From the NCBI GenBank assembly GCA_964415245.1, contig CAYQAJ010000101.1, positions 1 through 16,241 on the forward strand: a DNA stretch of 16,241 bases, written 5' to 3'. Every line of letters starts with the position of its first letter. Positions within the stretch are counted from its first letter, which is position 1. Shown here in pieces: positions 1 through 7,085 of this stretch. The position numbers were made by a program, and so were the translations under genes. Below the pieces are notes generated by a model that searched no databases, was not told where the DNA came from, and saw nothing but the letters and a program-made list of their open reading frames with translations. This DNA is from CAYQAJ01 sp964415245. GTDB lineage: Bacteria > Planctomycetota > Planctomycetia > Pirellulales > Pirellulaceae.

Positions 1-90
1 CTCCGAGGTTTCACCCCATGCAACAAAACAGCCCGCATTTTGCCCTCGACACGCGGTGCTTTGACACATCACTTGCCCAAAACCTCGGAG
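1..90. repeat. 11-bp inverted repeat, arms 1-11 and 80-90
   Basis: CTCCGAGGTTT at 1-11 is the exact reverse complement of AAACCTCGGAG at 80-90, separated by 68 bases with no further pairing next to the arms. The left arm begins at the first base of the window, so the repeat may extend to the left. I see no coding region here. It could be the edge of a small mobile or structured element, or chance. It lacks recognisable integron attC core sites. Confidence 0.4.
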
Positions 91-137
91 GTCTGAGGTG
101 GCAATGAACTTATGGGTAATCACCAGCTTGAGAGCGG

Positions 138-166
138 TTGCACAGGTGTGTGACCTGTGGTAGAAT
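138..166 (+). promoter_or_regulatory. sigma70-type promoter of the antitoxin-like/GlgC chimera
   Basis: TTGCAC (138-143) and TAGAAT (161-166) are separated by exactly 17 bases, each one mismatch from the -35 and -10 consensus. Transcription would begin near 173, inside the palindrome at 168-197. A 7-bp inverted repeat, CACAGGT-N5-ACCTGTG (141-159), lies between the two hexamers and could be a second repressor site. This layout is typical of autoregulated type II toxin-antitoxin promoters, which fits the antitoxin-like start of the downstream ORF. Confidence 0.65.
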
Positions 167-167
167 G

Positions 168-197
168 TAGTATCAATAAAGACTACTATTGATACTA
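168..197. promoter_or_regulatory. Operator-like palindrome overlapping the transcription start
   Basis: TAGTATCAATA (168-178) and TATTGATACTA (187-197) form a perfect 11-bp inverted repeat with an 8-base centre. It sits directly after the -10 element and ends just before the ribosome binding site (AGGAGG, 199-204). Phd/YefM-family antitoxins bind such palindromes to repress their own operon. That this site is such an operator is inferred from its position and from the antitoxin-like N-terminus encoded just downstream. Confidence 0.6.
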
Positions 198-209
198 CAG
201 GAGGAGTCT

Positions 210-1187
210 ATGTCTCTGATCGGAGTGCGTGAGTTGCGGGAGCAGACCAGCGAAGTGATCAGGCGCGTGCGTGAGGAGCGCACCGAGTACGTGGCGATCC
301 TGGCTGGGGATCACATCTACAAGATGAACTACCACAGCATGCTCGAGCACCATAAGGCCATGCAGGCCGATCTGACGATCGGTGCCCTGCGGGTGCCCGT
401 GGCCTCGGCCCAACAGTTCGGCGTGATGCAGGTCGACGAGCGGAATCGCATCATCGGATTCGAGGAGAAGCCCGAACGGCCCCGCACGATTCCCGGCGAC
501 GACGGCTACGCGCTGGCCTCGATGGGCATCTACGTGTTTACGTCGCGGTTTCTGTTCGAGCAACTCTGCCGCGACGCCAACCGGCCGGACAGCCGGCACG
601 ACTTCGGCCGCGACATCATTCCATCGATCATCGACACGCACCGCGTGTTCGCGTTTCCGTTCCGCGACGAGAACCGCAAGCGCGACGCCTACTGGCGCGA
701 CGTGGGCACGCTCGACGCCTATTTCGAGGCGAACATGGACCTGGTAGGCATCGACCCGCTACTCAACATGTACGACGATCACTGGCGGATCCGCACGCAC
801 CAGCCCAACATTCCGCCCCCCAAGTTCGTGTTCGGCAGCAAGGGAGAATCGACGCGTCAGGGGCGCGCGCTCGACAGCATCGTGTGCCAGGGAAGCATCG
901 TCTCCGGCGGGCAGGTCGAGCGGAGCATTCTGGGACCGAACGTGCGGGTCAACAGCTTCGCGCACATCGAGGATTCGATTCTATTCGACGGCGTCGACAT
1001 CGGCCGTCATGCCAAGGTCCGCCGCGCTATCATCGACAAGGGGGTACACATCCCCGCCGGCGCGCGGATCGGCTACGACCTGGACCAAGACCGCGCCCGC
1101 GGCCTGGTGATCAGCGACGGCGGCGTGGTGGTTCTGGCGAAAGCCGACGGCGTGGAGCAGATGGTCGAAGTGGAACACGTGGCGTAG
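210..1187 (+). CDS. Chimeric ORF: Phd/YefM-like antitoxin N-terminus joined to N-terminally truncated glucose-1-phosphate adenylyltransferase
   Basis: The 325-aa product starts at ATG 210, 5 nt after AGGAGG; a TTG at 189 lies inside the operator and is unlikely to be used. Residues 1-26 (MSLIGVRELREQTSEVIRRV and following) match the DNA-binding start of Phd/YefM antitoxins. From about residue 27 the protein is GlgC: LAGDHIYK (31-38, its Asp34 matching the catalytic Asp142 of the E. coli enzyme), FEEKP (84-88, glucose-1-phosphate site), YWRDVGT (161-167), then the C-terminal beta-helix repeats. Missing are the roughly 130 N-terminal GlgC residues with the glycine-rich GGxGTRL nucleotide and pyrophosphate site, so ADP-glucose synthesis is very unlikely. 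The antitoxin part also lacks its toxin-binding half, and no toxin gene follows. The junction is in frame near 285-300. It is either a deletion fusion or an assembly join. Both family assignments look secure; biological reality of the fusion is not. Confidence 0.8.
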   Translation: MSLIGVRELREQTSEVIRRVREERTEYVAILAGDHIYKMNYHSMLEHHKAMQADLTIGALRVPVASAQQFGVMQVDERNRIIGFEEKPERPRTIPGDDGYALASMGIYVFTSRFLFEQLCRDANRPDSRHDFGRDIIPSIIDTHRVFAFPFRDENRKRDAYWRDVGTLDAYFEANMDLVGIDPLLNMYDDHWRIRTHQPNIPPPKFVFGSKGESTRQGRALDSIVCQGSIVSGGQVERSILGPNVRVNSFAHIEDSILFDGVDIGRHAKVRRAIIDKGVHIPAGARIGYDLDQDRARGLVISDGGVVVLAKADGVEQMVEVEHVA

Positions 1188-1211
1188 GCGAGCGTGTCGC
1201 AGCGCATCACT

Positions 1212-1238
1212 CCTCGAAACCCGAAGCGTCAGCGAGGT
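1212..1238. repeat. REP-like dispersed sequence between convergent genes
   Basis: The gap between the convergent stops at 1187 and 1264 contains CCTCG (1212-1216) and CGAGG (1232-1236) bracketing CCGAAGCGTCAG. Read on the minus strand it gives CCTCGCTGACGCTTCGGG, which from memory resembles short intergenic sequences recurring in Pirellulales genomes. Only one copy is present here, so the repeat nature cannot be shown from this window. No T-run follows, so it is not a canonical terminator. Confidence 0.3.
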
Positions 1239-1263
1239 CCGATCTCGATTATCTGTCCGGCGC

Positions 1264-1587
1264 TCACTCGCGATTCACCTCGACCTTCGGGAGTGGTGCG
1301 GCCTGAACATCATCCCAGAGCAACAGCCGACGGGAGGTGTTATCAGAACCAGCGGGTTCGCCAAGAATGAGAATTCCGACGCTTGTCTCTTTGTACTCAC
1401 GTGCTTCTCTAACGGCCTCTTCGATTACCTTTCGGAGGTCAGTCCGAGGTAGAATGTCGCTTGCATCAGTTTCGGACTTGGCTACTCCGTTTTGCCTCGA
1501 AGCGACGCGCTTGGGCGCGCTATTCTGTGTACAAGCCGCGCACAACAGCACGAGCGCCAGCGACGCGACGAGAGAGGTTCTCAGCAT
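1264..1587 (-). CDS. Small putative lipoprotein or secreted protein of unknown function
   Basis: The product has 107 aa. The start at 1587 is chosen because AAGGAGA lies just upstream and a signal peptide follows immediately; the longer reading frame upstream adds only low-complexity residues. Residues 1-18 are a signal sequence (MLRTSLVASLALVLLCAA) ending at Cys19. The box before it (LCAAC) is an imperfect lipobox, because position -3 is Cys rather than Leu or Val, so lipidation is likely but not certain. The mature part is charged and probably helical around residues 52-66 (LRKVIEEAVREAREY), followed by a short beta-rich segment with SVGILILGEP. No known domain is recognised. The gene is the last of a run of minus-strand genes and converges on the GlgC chimera. 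Confidence 0.65.
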   Translation of the reverse strand: MLRTSLVASLALVLLCAACTQNSAPKRVASRQNGVAKSETDASDILPRTDLRKVIEEAVREAREYKETSVGILILGEPAGSDNTSRRLLLWDDVQAAPLPKVEVNRE

Positions 1588-1667
1588 GTTTTTCTCCTTC
1601 TGATTGCCCGATTGCCGGCGTCCCCGGCCAACTCCACGCGCTGGTGGGCCGCTCGGAGGCGCAGCCA

Positions 1668-2033
1668 CTACGCCTCGATACTCTGTCCAATCATGATTCG
1701 GTGACCGTCGGGCGTGCGGATGGAGAATTCCCGCATTCCCCATGGCTGGTCGGCGAGTGGGCTCAACGAGTCAACCCCGTTCCGTCGTAACTCAGCGTGG
1801 TACGCGTTCGCGTCGTCGACCCGCAAGTACGCGAAATAGTTGTGGCACCCTAGCTGGCTGGGATGCATGTCGTCTGGGCACTCACCCAACATGATCATGC
1901 AGTTGTCCTTGGTGACGAATATCCAGCCGTGTGGCTCGGCCGTGACCTGGAAGCCCAACTTGTCGACATAGAACCTGGCCGACTCGCGCACGCTGTGAAC
2001 GGCCAGTACGTAGTGATTCTGGAGAATCGTCAT
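1668..2033 (-). CDS. VOC-superfamily protein (glyoxalase/bleomycin resistance/dioxygenase fold)
   Basis: The product has 121 aa, the usual length for a single VOC protein. The start at 2033 puts the first beta strand at the N-terminus (MTILQNHYVLAVHSVRESARF); the frame remains open upstream but that part does not look like VOC. Typical features are SVRESARFYVDKLGF (14-28), GWIFVTKDNCMIMLGE (36-51), GCHNYFAYLRVDD (62-74), WGMREFSIRTPDGHRI (98-113). Candidate metal-ligand positions are His7, His64 and Glu102, by comparison with the family. Members range from isomerases to resistance proteins and the substrate cannot be read from sequence. The family is cytoplasmic, and there is no signal peptide. 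A TACAAT promoter element lies about 100 nt upstream. Confidence 0.88.
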   Translation of the reverse strand: MTILQNHYVLAVHSVRESARFYVDKLGFQVTAEPHGWIFVTKDNCMIMLGECPDDMHPSQLGCHNYFAYLRVDDANAYHAELRRNGVDSLSPLADQPWGMREFSIRTPDGHRIMIGQSIEA

Positions 2034-2132
2034 GGAGTTCCAAGCGGCCTGGATTGTCAATCGATAGTATCTGCCTATCGCCCGTGGGCCGTAGATTGGC
2101 ATCCTGACGCGCAAACGGCCTGTTACAGCAAT

Positions 2133-2163
2133 CGATTGTAGCTGCTGATTCGTTGGCTGGCAC
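2133..2163 (-). promoter_or_regulatory. Putative promoter of the VOC gene
   Basis: On the minus strand the sequence GCAGCTACAATCG (2145-2133) contains TACAAT (2140-2135), one base from the -10 consensus. After a 17-base spacer, GTGCCA (2163-2158) matches the -35 consensus at four of six positions. The same 13 bases recur at 2593-2605 upstream of the next gene. Inferred from pattern and position only. Confidence 0.4.
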
Positions 2164-2253
2164 GGCTTTTCGCGGCGCCGATTCGTTCTTCGGCAATGCG
2201 CCGAGCTGTCGTGATGCAGCAGACAGAGGTTCTCGCCGCCGGCTCGCGGCCGA

Positions 2254-2496
2254 TCAAGCGCTAGGCGATGGCCGTGGCGAGCGTTGGATCGTCCCGACGG
2301 CGAAACATGCCAGGAACACGGTGCCGATCAGAAGCGTCGACGCGAGGTCGGCCGGGGTGAGAAGCGAAGCCAGTGCGAAACACACGGCGGCCGCCACCAT
2401 CCATCGCGTAACGGCGAGCCTTCGCAAGTATGCCGCGAGAGCACTAGCGGCCAGCACGATGACGAGGACCAATTCCAGCGCGCTGATGGAAAACAT
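2254..2496 (-). CDS. Small integral membrane protein, unknown function
   Basis: The product has 80 aa. The start at 2496 is supported by a strong Shine-Dalgarno sequence (GGAGGTG) 6-7 nt upstream. Three hydrophobic segments are visible at about 6-24, 32-46 and 51-70. A basic linker (YLRRLAVTRW, 23-32) sits between the first two, and the C-terminus is a short polar tail rich in Arg, Pro and Ser. With only 80 residues it is probably a two- or three-helix inner-membrane protein. It reminds me of small conserved planctomycete membrane proteins, but I cannot name a family. It lies 193 nt downstream of the DUF1501 gene on the same strand and seems to have its own promoter, so it need not be part of that operon. 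Confidence 0.7.
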   Translation of the reverse strand: MFSISALELVLVIVLAASALAAYLRRLAVTRWMVAAAVCFALASLLTPADLASTLLIGTVFLACFAVGTIQRSPRPSPSA

Positions 2497-2592
2497 CGTA
2501 TTCACCTCCAGAAAGGCGTGGCGGGGGGACAGATCGGCGAAGGCATCTCGTCGACGTCGGCCACGGAGATGTACCGATGAGAAAACCAGAAA

Positions 2593-2605
2593 CGATTGTA
2601 GCTGC
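2593..2605 (-). promoter_or_regulatory. Putative -10 region of the small membrane protein gene
   Basis: The 13 bases GCAGCTACAATCG on the minus strand are identical to those upstream of the VOC gene. TACAAT (2600-2595) would be the -10. The distance to the start codon is nearly the same in both cases: 97 nt here, 100 nt there. No good -35 hexamer is seen at 16-18 bases, so an activator or a different sigma factor may be involved. Confidence 0.35.
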
Positions 2606-2689
2606 ATGGCTCCCATGACGCCATGCGTACGGATATCCCCTGTTCGCCGATAGTAGAACGGCGAAACCACGGACAACTGGCGGCCAGGA

Positions 2690-3988
2690 TTACGCGAACA
2701 CTTCCTGCACCACCTTGCCGCCGTCGACCAGTTTGATCGGCCGGCCGATGGGGCTCATGTTTTCGTGGTCCGGGTCGATCTTCAGCGCGGTGAGCGCCGT
2801 CCGCAACAGGTCGGTGACACCCACGGGCCGGTCGGTCACGCTGGTGCCGCCGGCGTCGGTCTTGCCGATCACCTGGCCGCCTTTCACGCCGCCGCCCGCC
2901 AGGGCCACGTTGAAAGCCCGCGGGTAGTGGTCGCGGCCCGTGTTGCCGTTGATGCGGGGGGTGCGGCCGAACTCGCCCATCCACATGACGAGCGTGGAGT
3001 CGAGCATGCCGCGCTCGGCCAAGTCGCCGATGAGCTGCGCAAAGGGTTGGTCAATCTGTTCGCAATCGGTCTTGGTTCGATTGAAGTTGTCCTTATGGGT
3101 GTCCCAACCGCCGGCCGTGACTTCGATAAACGTCACGCCCGCCTCGACCAACCGGCGGGCCAACAAGCAGCCGGTGCCGAAGGGGCTGGAACCATACGCC
3201 TCACGCACGGCCGCCGATTCGCGATCCAGGTCGAACGCCGACATCTTCGGGCTGAGGACCATTTTAGAGGTTGTGTCGTATAGGTTGCGATGATTCTCGA
3301 CTTCCTGGCGTCCGCCGCTGTTCTCGTAGTCAGATTCGAGCCTCCCCAGCAGGTCGAGCCGCCGCTCGAAGCGCGAGCGGCTGGTGGTCAGGGCCGCGTT
3401 GTTTGGGGGCCGGCCTGCTCGCGGCACGACGAACGGATCGTACTTGGTTCCCAACAGTCCGCCGCCGCTGCTATCGCGACCGCCCCCCACGCGCACGAAG
3501 TCGGGCAGTTCGGAAGCGGGCGGGGCGATCTGGTGCGCCACCATGGCCCCCAGCGAGGGATACTTGATGCTGGCGGTGGGCAGATAGCCGGTGTGCATCA
3601 GGTAGGTGGCGCGGGGGTGGCTCCCTTCGCGGCTGGTCATGGAGCGGATCAGGCACAGGTGCTCCATCACCTGGGCCAGCTCCGGCAGGTTCTCCGCGAT
3701 CTCGATCCCTTCGACCGACGTGGGGATCGCCTGGGTGGGGCCGCCATTATCGTGCCCTGGCTTGGGTGAAAAGGTTTCGAACTGGCTGGGGCCGCCTTGC
3801 ATCCACAGCAGAATGCAAGCCATGCCTCGCTTACGCAACTCCTGGGCGTTGAGCGCCATCACCTCGGGCCAGCTCAAAAGTCCGGCAGCGGCGCCGGCCG
3901 CGGAAATGGTGCGCAAGAACTCGCGGCGACGCACTGGTCCGCCTCGATCGACGGTAACATTCACTTGGCGGTGGACTGTGTCGTTCAT
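2690..3988 (-). CDS. DUF1501 domain-containing protein, Tat-exported
   Basis: The product has 432 aa, the standard size for this family. The start at 3988 follows AAAGGAA by about 8 nt. The N-terminus has a twin-arginine signal (RRREFLR, 20-26) and a hydrophobic alanine/glycine stretch (about 27-40), predicting folded export across the inner membrane. Family landmarks are WMQGGPSQFETFSPKPG (62-78), REGSHPRATYLMHTGY (120-135), GGWDTHKDNF (293-302), GEFGRTPRINGN (338-349) and GRDHYPRAFN (351-360). DUF1501 belongs to the alkaline-phosphatase/sulfatase-like clan, but the reaction is not established. In planctomycetes it is typically encoded beside DUF1549/DUF1553 proteins; here the partner lies upstream at 4948-6594 with one gene in between. 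Identity is very secure, function unknown. Confidence 0.95.
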   Translation of the reverse strand: MNDTVHRQVNVTVDRGGPVRRREFLRTISAAGAAAGLLSWPEVMALNAQELRKRGMACILLWMQGGPSQFETFSPKPGHDNGGPTQAIPTSVEGIEIAENLPELAQVMEHLCLIRSMTSREGSHPRATYLMHTGYLPTASIKYPSLGAMVAHQIAPPASELPDFVRVGGGRDSSGGGLLGTKYDPFVVPRAGRPPNNAALTTSRSRFERRLDLLGRLESDYENSGGRQEVENHRNLYDTTSKMVLSPKMSAFDLDRESAAVREAYGSSPFGTGCLLARRLVEAGVTFIEVTAGGWDTHKDNFNRTKTDCEQIDQPFAQLIGDLAERGMLDSTLVMWMGEFGRTPRINGNTGRDHYPRAFNVALAGGGVKGGQVIGKTDAGGTSVTDRPVGVTDLLRTALTALKIDPDHENMSPIGRPIKLVDGGKVVQEVFA

Positions 3989-4040
3989 CGCATCGGTTCC
4001 TTTCTGAACCTCGTGCGACGCCGGCCCGGCGCCGCCCGAA

Positions 4041-4742
4041 TCATGACGCACTTGGTTCGGGATAAGCGGCGATTACCGCGGGGTCGATGATCGAACTCAG
4101 GAAACGCTTGTCGGAAATGTCGTCATCATAAAATGCTTCGAGCAAGCGATACGCTTCCTCGGAGTTCAAGTCCTTGCGCATCAGACTGGGATTCCCATTA
4201 TTCACATACACAACGGCTCCCGCGTGGCCGAAGAAACGGACGGTATTCCAAAGCTTTCCATCGCGGTAAACGAAGAAGCCACTAACCCGCTTCGTGCCAC
4301 AAAAGTGTAATTGGCGAAGTTGATACGTCGATTCACCCAGGGTGACGACTTTCGACTCCGTGCGCGGCGGCGCCGCCATCGTGAACCCGCACGTGCTGCC
4401 ATCCCACACGGGCGTCTCGTTCGGATGCAACCGCGTGCCCGGCAACACATCGGGATTCAGACGGCGGAACAACACCAACTTAGCGCTTTCCGATTCGGCG
4501 TCGCAGATGTGCAGCGACTCAAATTCCTCTGGGCTGATCTTGCCATCGTCCACAAGCAGTTGTCGAACTTCGTCCAATCGCTGATCGGGAATCGTATCGG
4601 GGTTTGTCAGTAGTGCGTACTGCTGCGGACTGATCTCCGGGTCGTTCAATTCGGTCTCGGAGGAAGATAGCCTCGTCCCGATGAGCAAGGCGCTCCCGCC
4701 AATGGCCGCGACCAAAGTAAAAACAAAGTAGCTTCGCCTCAT
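4041..4742 (-). CDS. Membrane-anchored or secreted protein of unknown function, inserted between the DUF1549/1553 and DUF1501 genes
   Basis: The product has 233 aa. The start at 4742 (GAAGGGAA upstream) places an N-terminal hydrophobic segment at residues 5-22 after MRR, so it is anchored or exported. No domain is recognised. Residues 66-78 (VDDGKISPEEFES) resemble the second half of an EF-hand loop but lack the first two acidic ligands. The central part contains three cysteines (HIC, TCGF, HFCGT) and a beta-rich stretch YQLRQLHFCGTKRVSGFFVY; the C-terminus is helical (LNSEEAYRLLEAFYDDD). A hand count of 4081-4260 gives about 51% GC, against 77% in one 60-base line of the DUF1501 gene, so this gene may have been acquired separately. 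It ends 52 nt before the DUF1501 start and may be co-transcribed. Confidence 0.7.
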   Translation of the reverse strand: MRRSYFVFTLVAAIGGSALLIGTRLSSSETELNDPEISPQQYALLTNPDTIPDQRLDEVRQLLVDDGKISPEEFESLHICDAESESAKLVLFRRLNPDVLPGTRLHPNETPVWDGSTCGFTMAAPPRTESKVVTLGESTYQLRQLHFCGTKRVSGFFVYRDGKLWNTVRFFGHAGAVVYVNNGNPSLMRKDLNSEEAYRLLEAFYDDDISDKRFLSSIIDPAVIAAYPEPSAS

Positions 4743-4947
4743 TTCGCATTTCCCTTCGACCCGACGAAGGAATCCACTTAGCTCTATGCGAACGGTCAAA
4801 GGGAAACGGAAATGTCGCGAGAAGCTCAGTTGTGATTCACTATGCGTCCTCCCCCATCTAAGGCCGCAGATCGTTCGCCAAGTCTAATAGTTACCTCTTG
4901 GATATTCCTCTTCGAATGACATCAACGCCTCCCCCATGCCTCTGCTG

Positions 4948-6594
4948 CTATCTGCGATACAGAAACTCCGTCGAGTTAACGAGTGCCCACAGAATATCTT
5001 CGAAGGCTTCCCGCCGGTTGTTCGTTTCCTTGACGTAGTTCAAACAGGTTTGCAATTCGGATTCACTCGGCTTTCTGGCCAGTACGCGTAGGTACAGCTC
5101 CGTGGCGAGTTGGTCGTCCTCGTTAACGCCGGCCAGCAGGCGCCCCAGAGCGCCGCGTCGGTTGGCGCCACTGATGCCCTGATTCACCACCGGCGAGTTC
5201 ATCAGCATCAGCGCCTGGGGAATGGCACCGGTCACTTCGTCGCGGCTGACACTGGGGTCGTAGCCAAACGTCTGGATGAATTGACCCCGCACGCCGCGTC
5301 GTCCCCGTGCGAATTGACCGGGGCCCCGAGGGCCGACCGCGCCGCCGCTCTCGGGCAAGTCGAGTGCCGACGCCAAAGCGTCGTAAAGCTGGTCGCCCCG
5401 CAGCGGCTGCGGGCAATTGGCCAGCATGGGCGCTTCGTTGGCATCACGGCGGCTCAAGCTGTCGCGCTGGTAAGCCTCGGTGGAAAGAATCGTCTCCACG
5501 AGCCACTTCACGTCGTAATCGCTTGCGGCGAAGGCTGACGCCAGATAGTCGAGCGTCTCGGGGGCAGTGGCGGTGCGATCCGGGCCCATGTCGTCGACCG
5601 GCTCGTAAAAACCTTCGCCCGTCAATTCCGACCACATGCGATTGACCATGGCCTTGGCGAACCAGGGGTTGTCGGGCGAGGTAATCCACTCGGCCAGCTT
5701 GCCGCGGCGATCTGCGTCGGGCGTGCCTCGGTTCAGCTTCTGCCCGCTGACGAAGAAAACAGGCTGCATCAGCGTGCCGCGGGCGGCCGGGTTTTCCTTG
5801 TCGGGCATGTAGTGCTCGGGAGTGCCGCGGAAACGGTTGTTCATGTTGGGTCGGCCGCGGCCGGGCCGATCGTCGGCCACTACCAGAAAGCTGCGCATCT
5901 CGGCTTCGCGGTTGGGTCGTATGGCAACGCGAGGGAAGAACGCCGCCAACTCGTGAAACTGCTCGCGCTGCCAGCGGTCGGTCGGGTGGTCGTGGCACTG
6001 GGCGCACTGTATCTGAATGCCCAGGAAGATACGCGACACCTCGGCCACGGTTTCCTCGGGCCGGCCGCCCTGCATCATGATGAGGCCGGTCTCGCCTCGC
6101 TCGCGCACGTCGCCGCTGGCGGTAATGAATGCGGTGGCGACCTGGTCCCAGGGAGTGTTCTGATTGAGCTGCTCGGTGAGATAGGTGGTCATCGCGGGCA
6201 GCGCGATGGCGGCTCGATCCTCGCTGCGGCGGTAGGCGATCACGTCGCGCCAGTAGCGTCCCCAGTTTTCGCCGTACCGCGAATCGGCCAGCAACTTCTG
6301 GACGATCCGTTCTCGCTTATTGGGAGCGGCGTCGGCCGAGAACGCGGCAATCTCCGCCGGTTCAGGCAGCCGGCCGATCAGGTCGAGCGTTACGCGGCGG
6401 AGGTAGATCTCGTCGCTGGTTGGGCCGACCGGCTTCGACTCCTCGCCGGACAGCAGCTCATTTTTCAGCAAGCGATCGACCTGTGCGGCCACATCCTGGG
6501 GCAAGTCGCCCGAACGCGCCGGACGCTGGAGTAATGCGCTGACCGCGCACAGACTAAGCGACAGGATGGCCAAGCCGCGGGTGACCGGCTTCAT
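4948..6594 (-). CDS. DUF1549/DUF1553 (PSCyt2/PSD1) protein, exported, with CxxCH motif
   Basis: The product has 548 aa. The start at 6594 follows GGGAG and begins a signal peptide (MKPVTRGLAILSLSLCAVSALL, cleavage near 28). The DUF1549 part spans about 35-230, with EIYLRRVTLDLIGRLP (62-77), NWGRYWRDVIAYRRSE (110-125), and CAQCHDHPTDRW (197-208). That CxxCH is a heme c-type or metal-binding signature, always conserved in this family. The DUF1553 part spans about 290-546, with WFAKAMVNRMWSELTGEGFYEPVDDMGP, PLRGDQLYDALASALDLP, RDEVTGAIPQALMLMNSP and the ending NSTEFLYRR. It is shorter than many relatives because it lacks an extra cytochrome or LamG domain. These proteins are hallmark periplasmic planctomycete proteins that pair with DUF1501; the biochemical role is unproven. 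Identity is very secure. Confidence 0.95.
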   Translation of the reverse strand: MKPVTRGLAILSLSLCAVSALLQRPARSGDLPQDVAAQVDRLLKNELLSGEESKPVGPTSDEIYLRRVTLDLIGRLPEPAEIAAFSADAAPNKRERIVQKLLADSRYGENWGRYWRDVIAYRRSEDRAAIALPAMTTYLTEQLNQNTPWDQVATAFITASGDVRERGETGLIMMQGGRPEETVAEVSRIFLGIQIQCAQCHDHPTDRWQREQFHELAAFFPRVAIRPNREAEMRSFLVVADDRPGRGRPNMNNRFRGTPEHYMPDKENPAARGTLMQPVFFVSGQKLNRGTPDADRRGKLAEWITSPDNPWFAKAMVNRMWSELTGEGFYEPVDDMGPDRTATAPETLDYLASAFAASDYDVKWLVETILSTEAYQRDSLSRRDANEAPMLANCPQPLRGDQLYDALASALDLPESGGAVGPRGPGQFARGRRGVRGQFIQTFGYDPSVSRDEVTGAIPQALMLMNSPVVNQGISGANRRGALGRLLAGVNEDDQLATELYLRVLARKPSESELQTCLNYVKETNNRREAFEDILWALVNSTEFLYRR

Positions 6595-6707
6595 ATCGTG
6601 GCTCCCATGTGGCGAGATCGCATTGCTTGCCCCGTTTCGCACCGAATCGTCGTCGCAAGCGAACGAACCGATCGCTACATTAAACGCCCTGGGGGTGCTT
6701 CAGTTTC

Positions 6708-6758
6708 GCCAAAACATGGTCAAGGGAAAAGGGTTTTGGCCATTGCCGTCGGCCAAAA
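6708..6758. repeat. Three alternating complementary arms (mutually exclusive hairpins)
   Basis: GCCAAAAC (6708-6715) is complementary to GTTTTGGC (6733-6740). TTTTGGCC (6734-6741) is also complementary to GGCCAAAA (6751-6758), with a 9-base loop. The middle arm can pair with either neighbour, as in attenuators. However, it lies about 115-165 nt upstream of the minus-strand start at 6594 and over 400 nt from the plus-strand gene, and no T-run follows in the direction of either gene. Regulatory meaning is uncertain. Confidence 0.4.
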
Positions 6759-7085
6759 GCCGCCTTTTTCGTACAAGCCCCACGACTGATCCCGCTCCCG
6801 CGGGGACCGATGCCGGCCGCCGCCCAGTCCCTGGGGCCTCGGTTGGGCCCCGGGGCGTCCAGATTGCCACATGTCGTCGCTAGGCAACATGGCGGGAAGG
6901 GTGGCAACGCGGCCCGGGCAGGTGGGACGGTTCGGCTGCCTTCACTGCGACGCCGCAAGTCTAATGGCACAAAGGCTTATGGACGATGGGAACCTCTCGG
7001 CCTCGCACCACGCGGGCGTTCGGCATGCAGGTTGCCCGGTTTACCAGGCGGCCTGTCCGAAGCCTGTTTCCCATCTGGTCTGAGC

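Noticed and set aside
1..90. Integron attC site
   Set aside because: The inverted arms lack the GTTRRRY/RYYYAAC core sites and no cassette array or integrase is seen.
189..209. TTG start at 189 adding seven residues to the antitoxin-GlgC ORF
   Set aside because: It lies inside the operator palindrome and upstream of the ribosome site; ATG 210 has AGGAGG at the right distance.
4849..4936. Direct repeat CCTCCCCCAT at 4849-4858 and 4927-4936
   Set aside because: Only 10 bp, two copies and no pattern with promoters or genes; likely chance.
5812..6534. 240-aa open frame on the plus strand
   Set aside because: It is antisense to the DUF1549/DUF1553 gene and lacks any recognisable motif.
6680..6970. 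96-aa open frame on the minus strand in the divergent intergenic region
   Set aside because: Low-complexity Arg/Pro composition, translation of hairpin sequences, no ribosome site and no homology.
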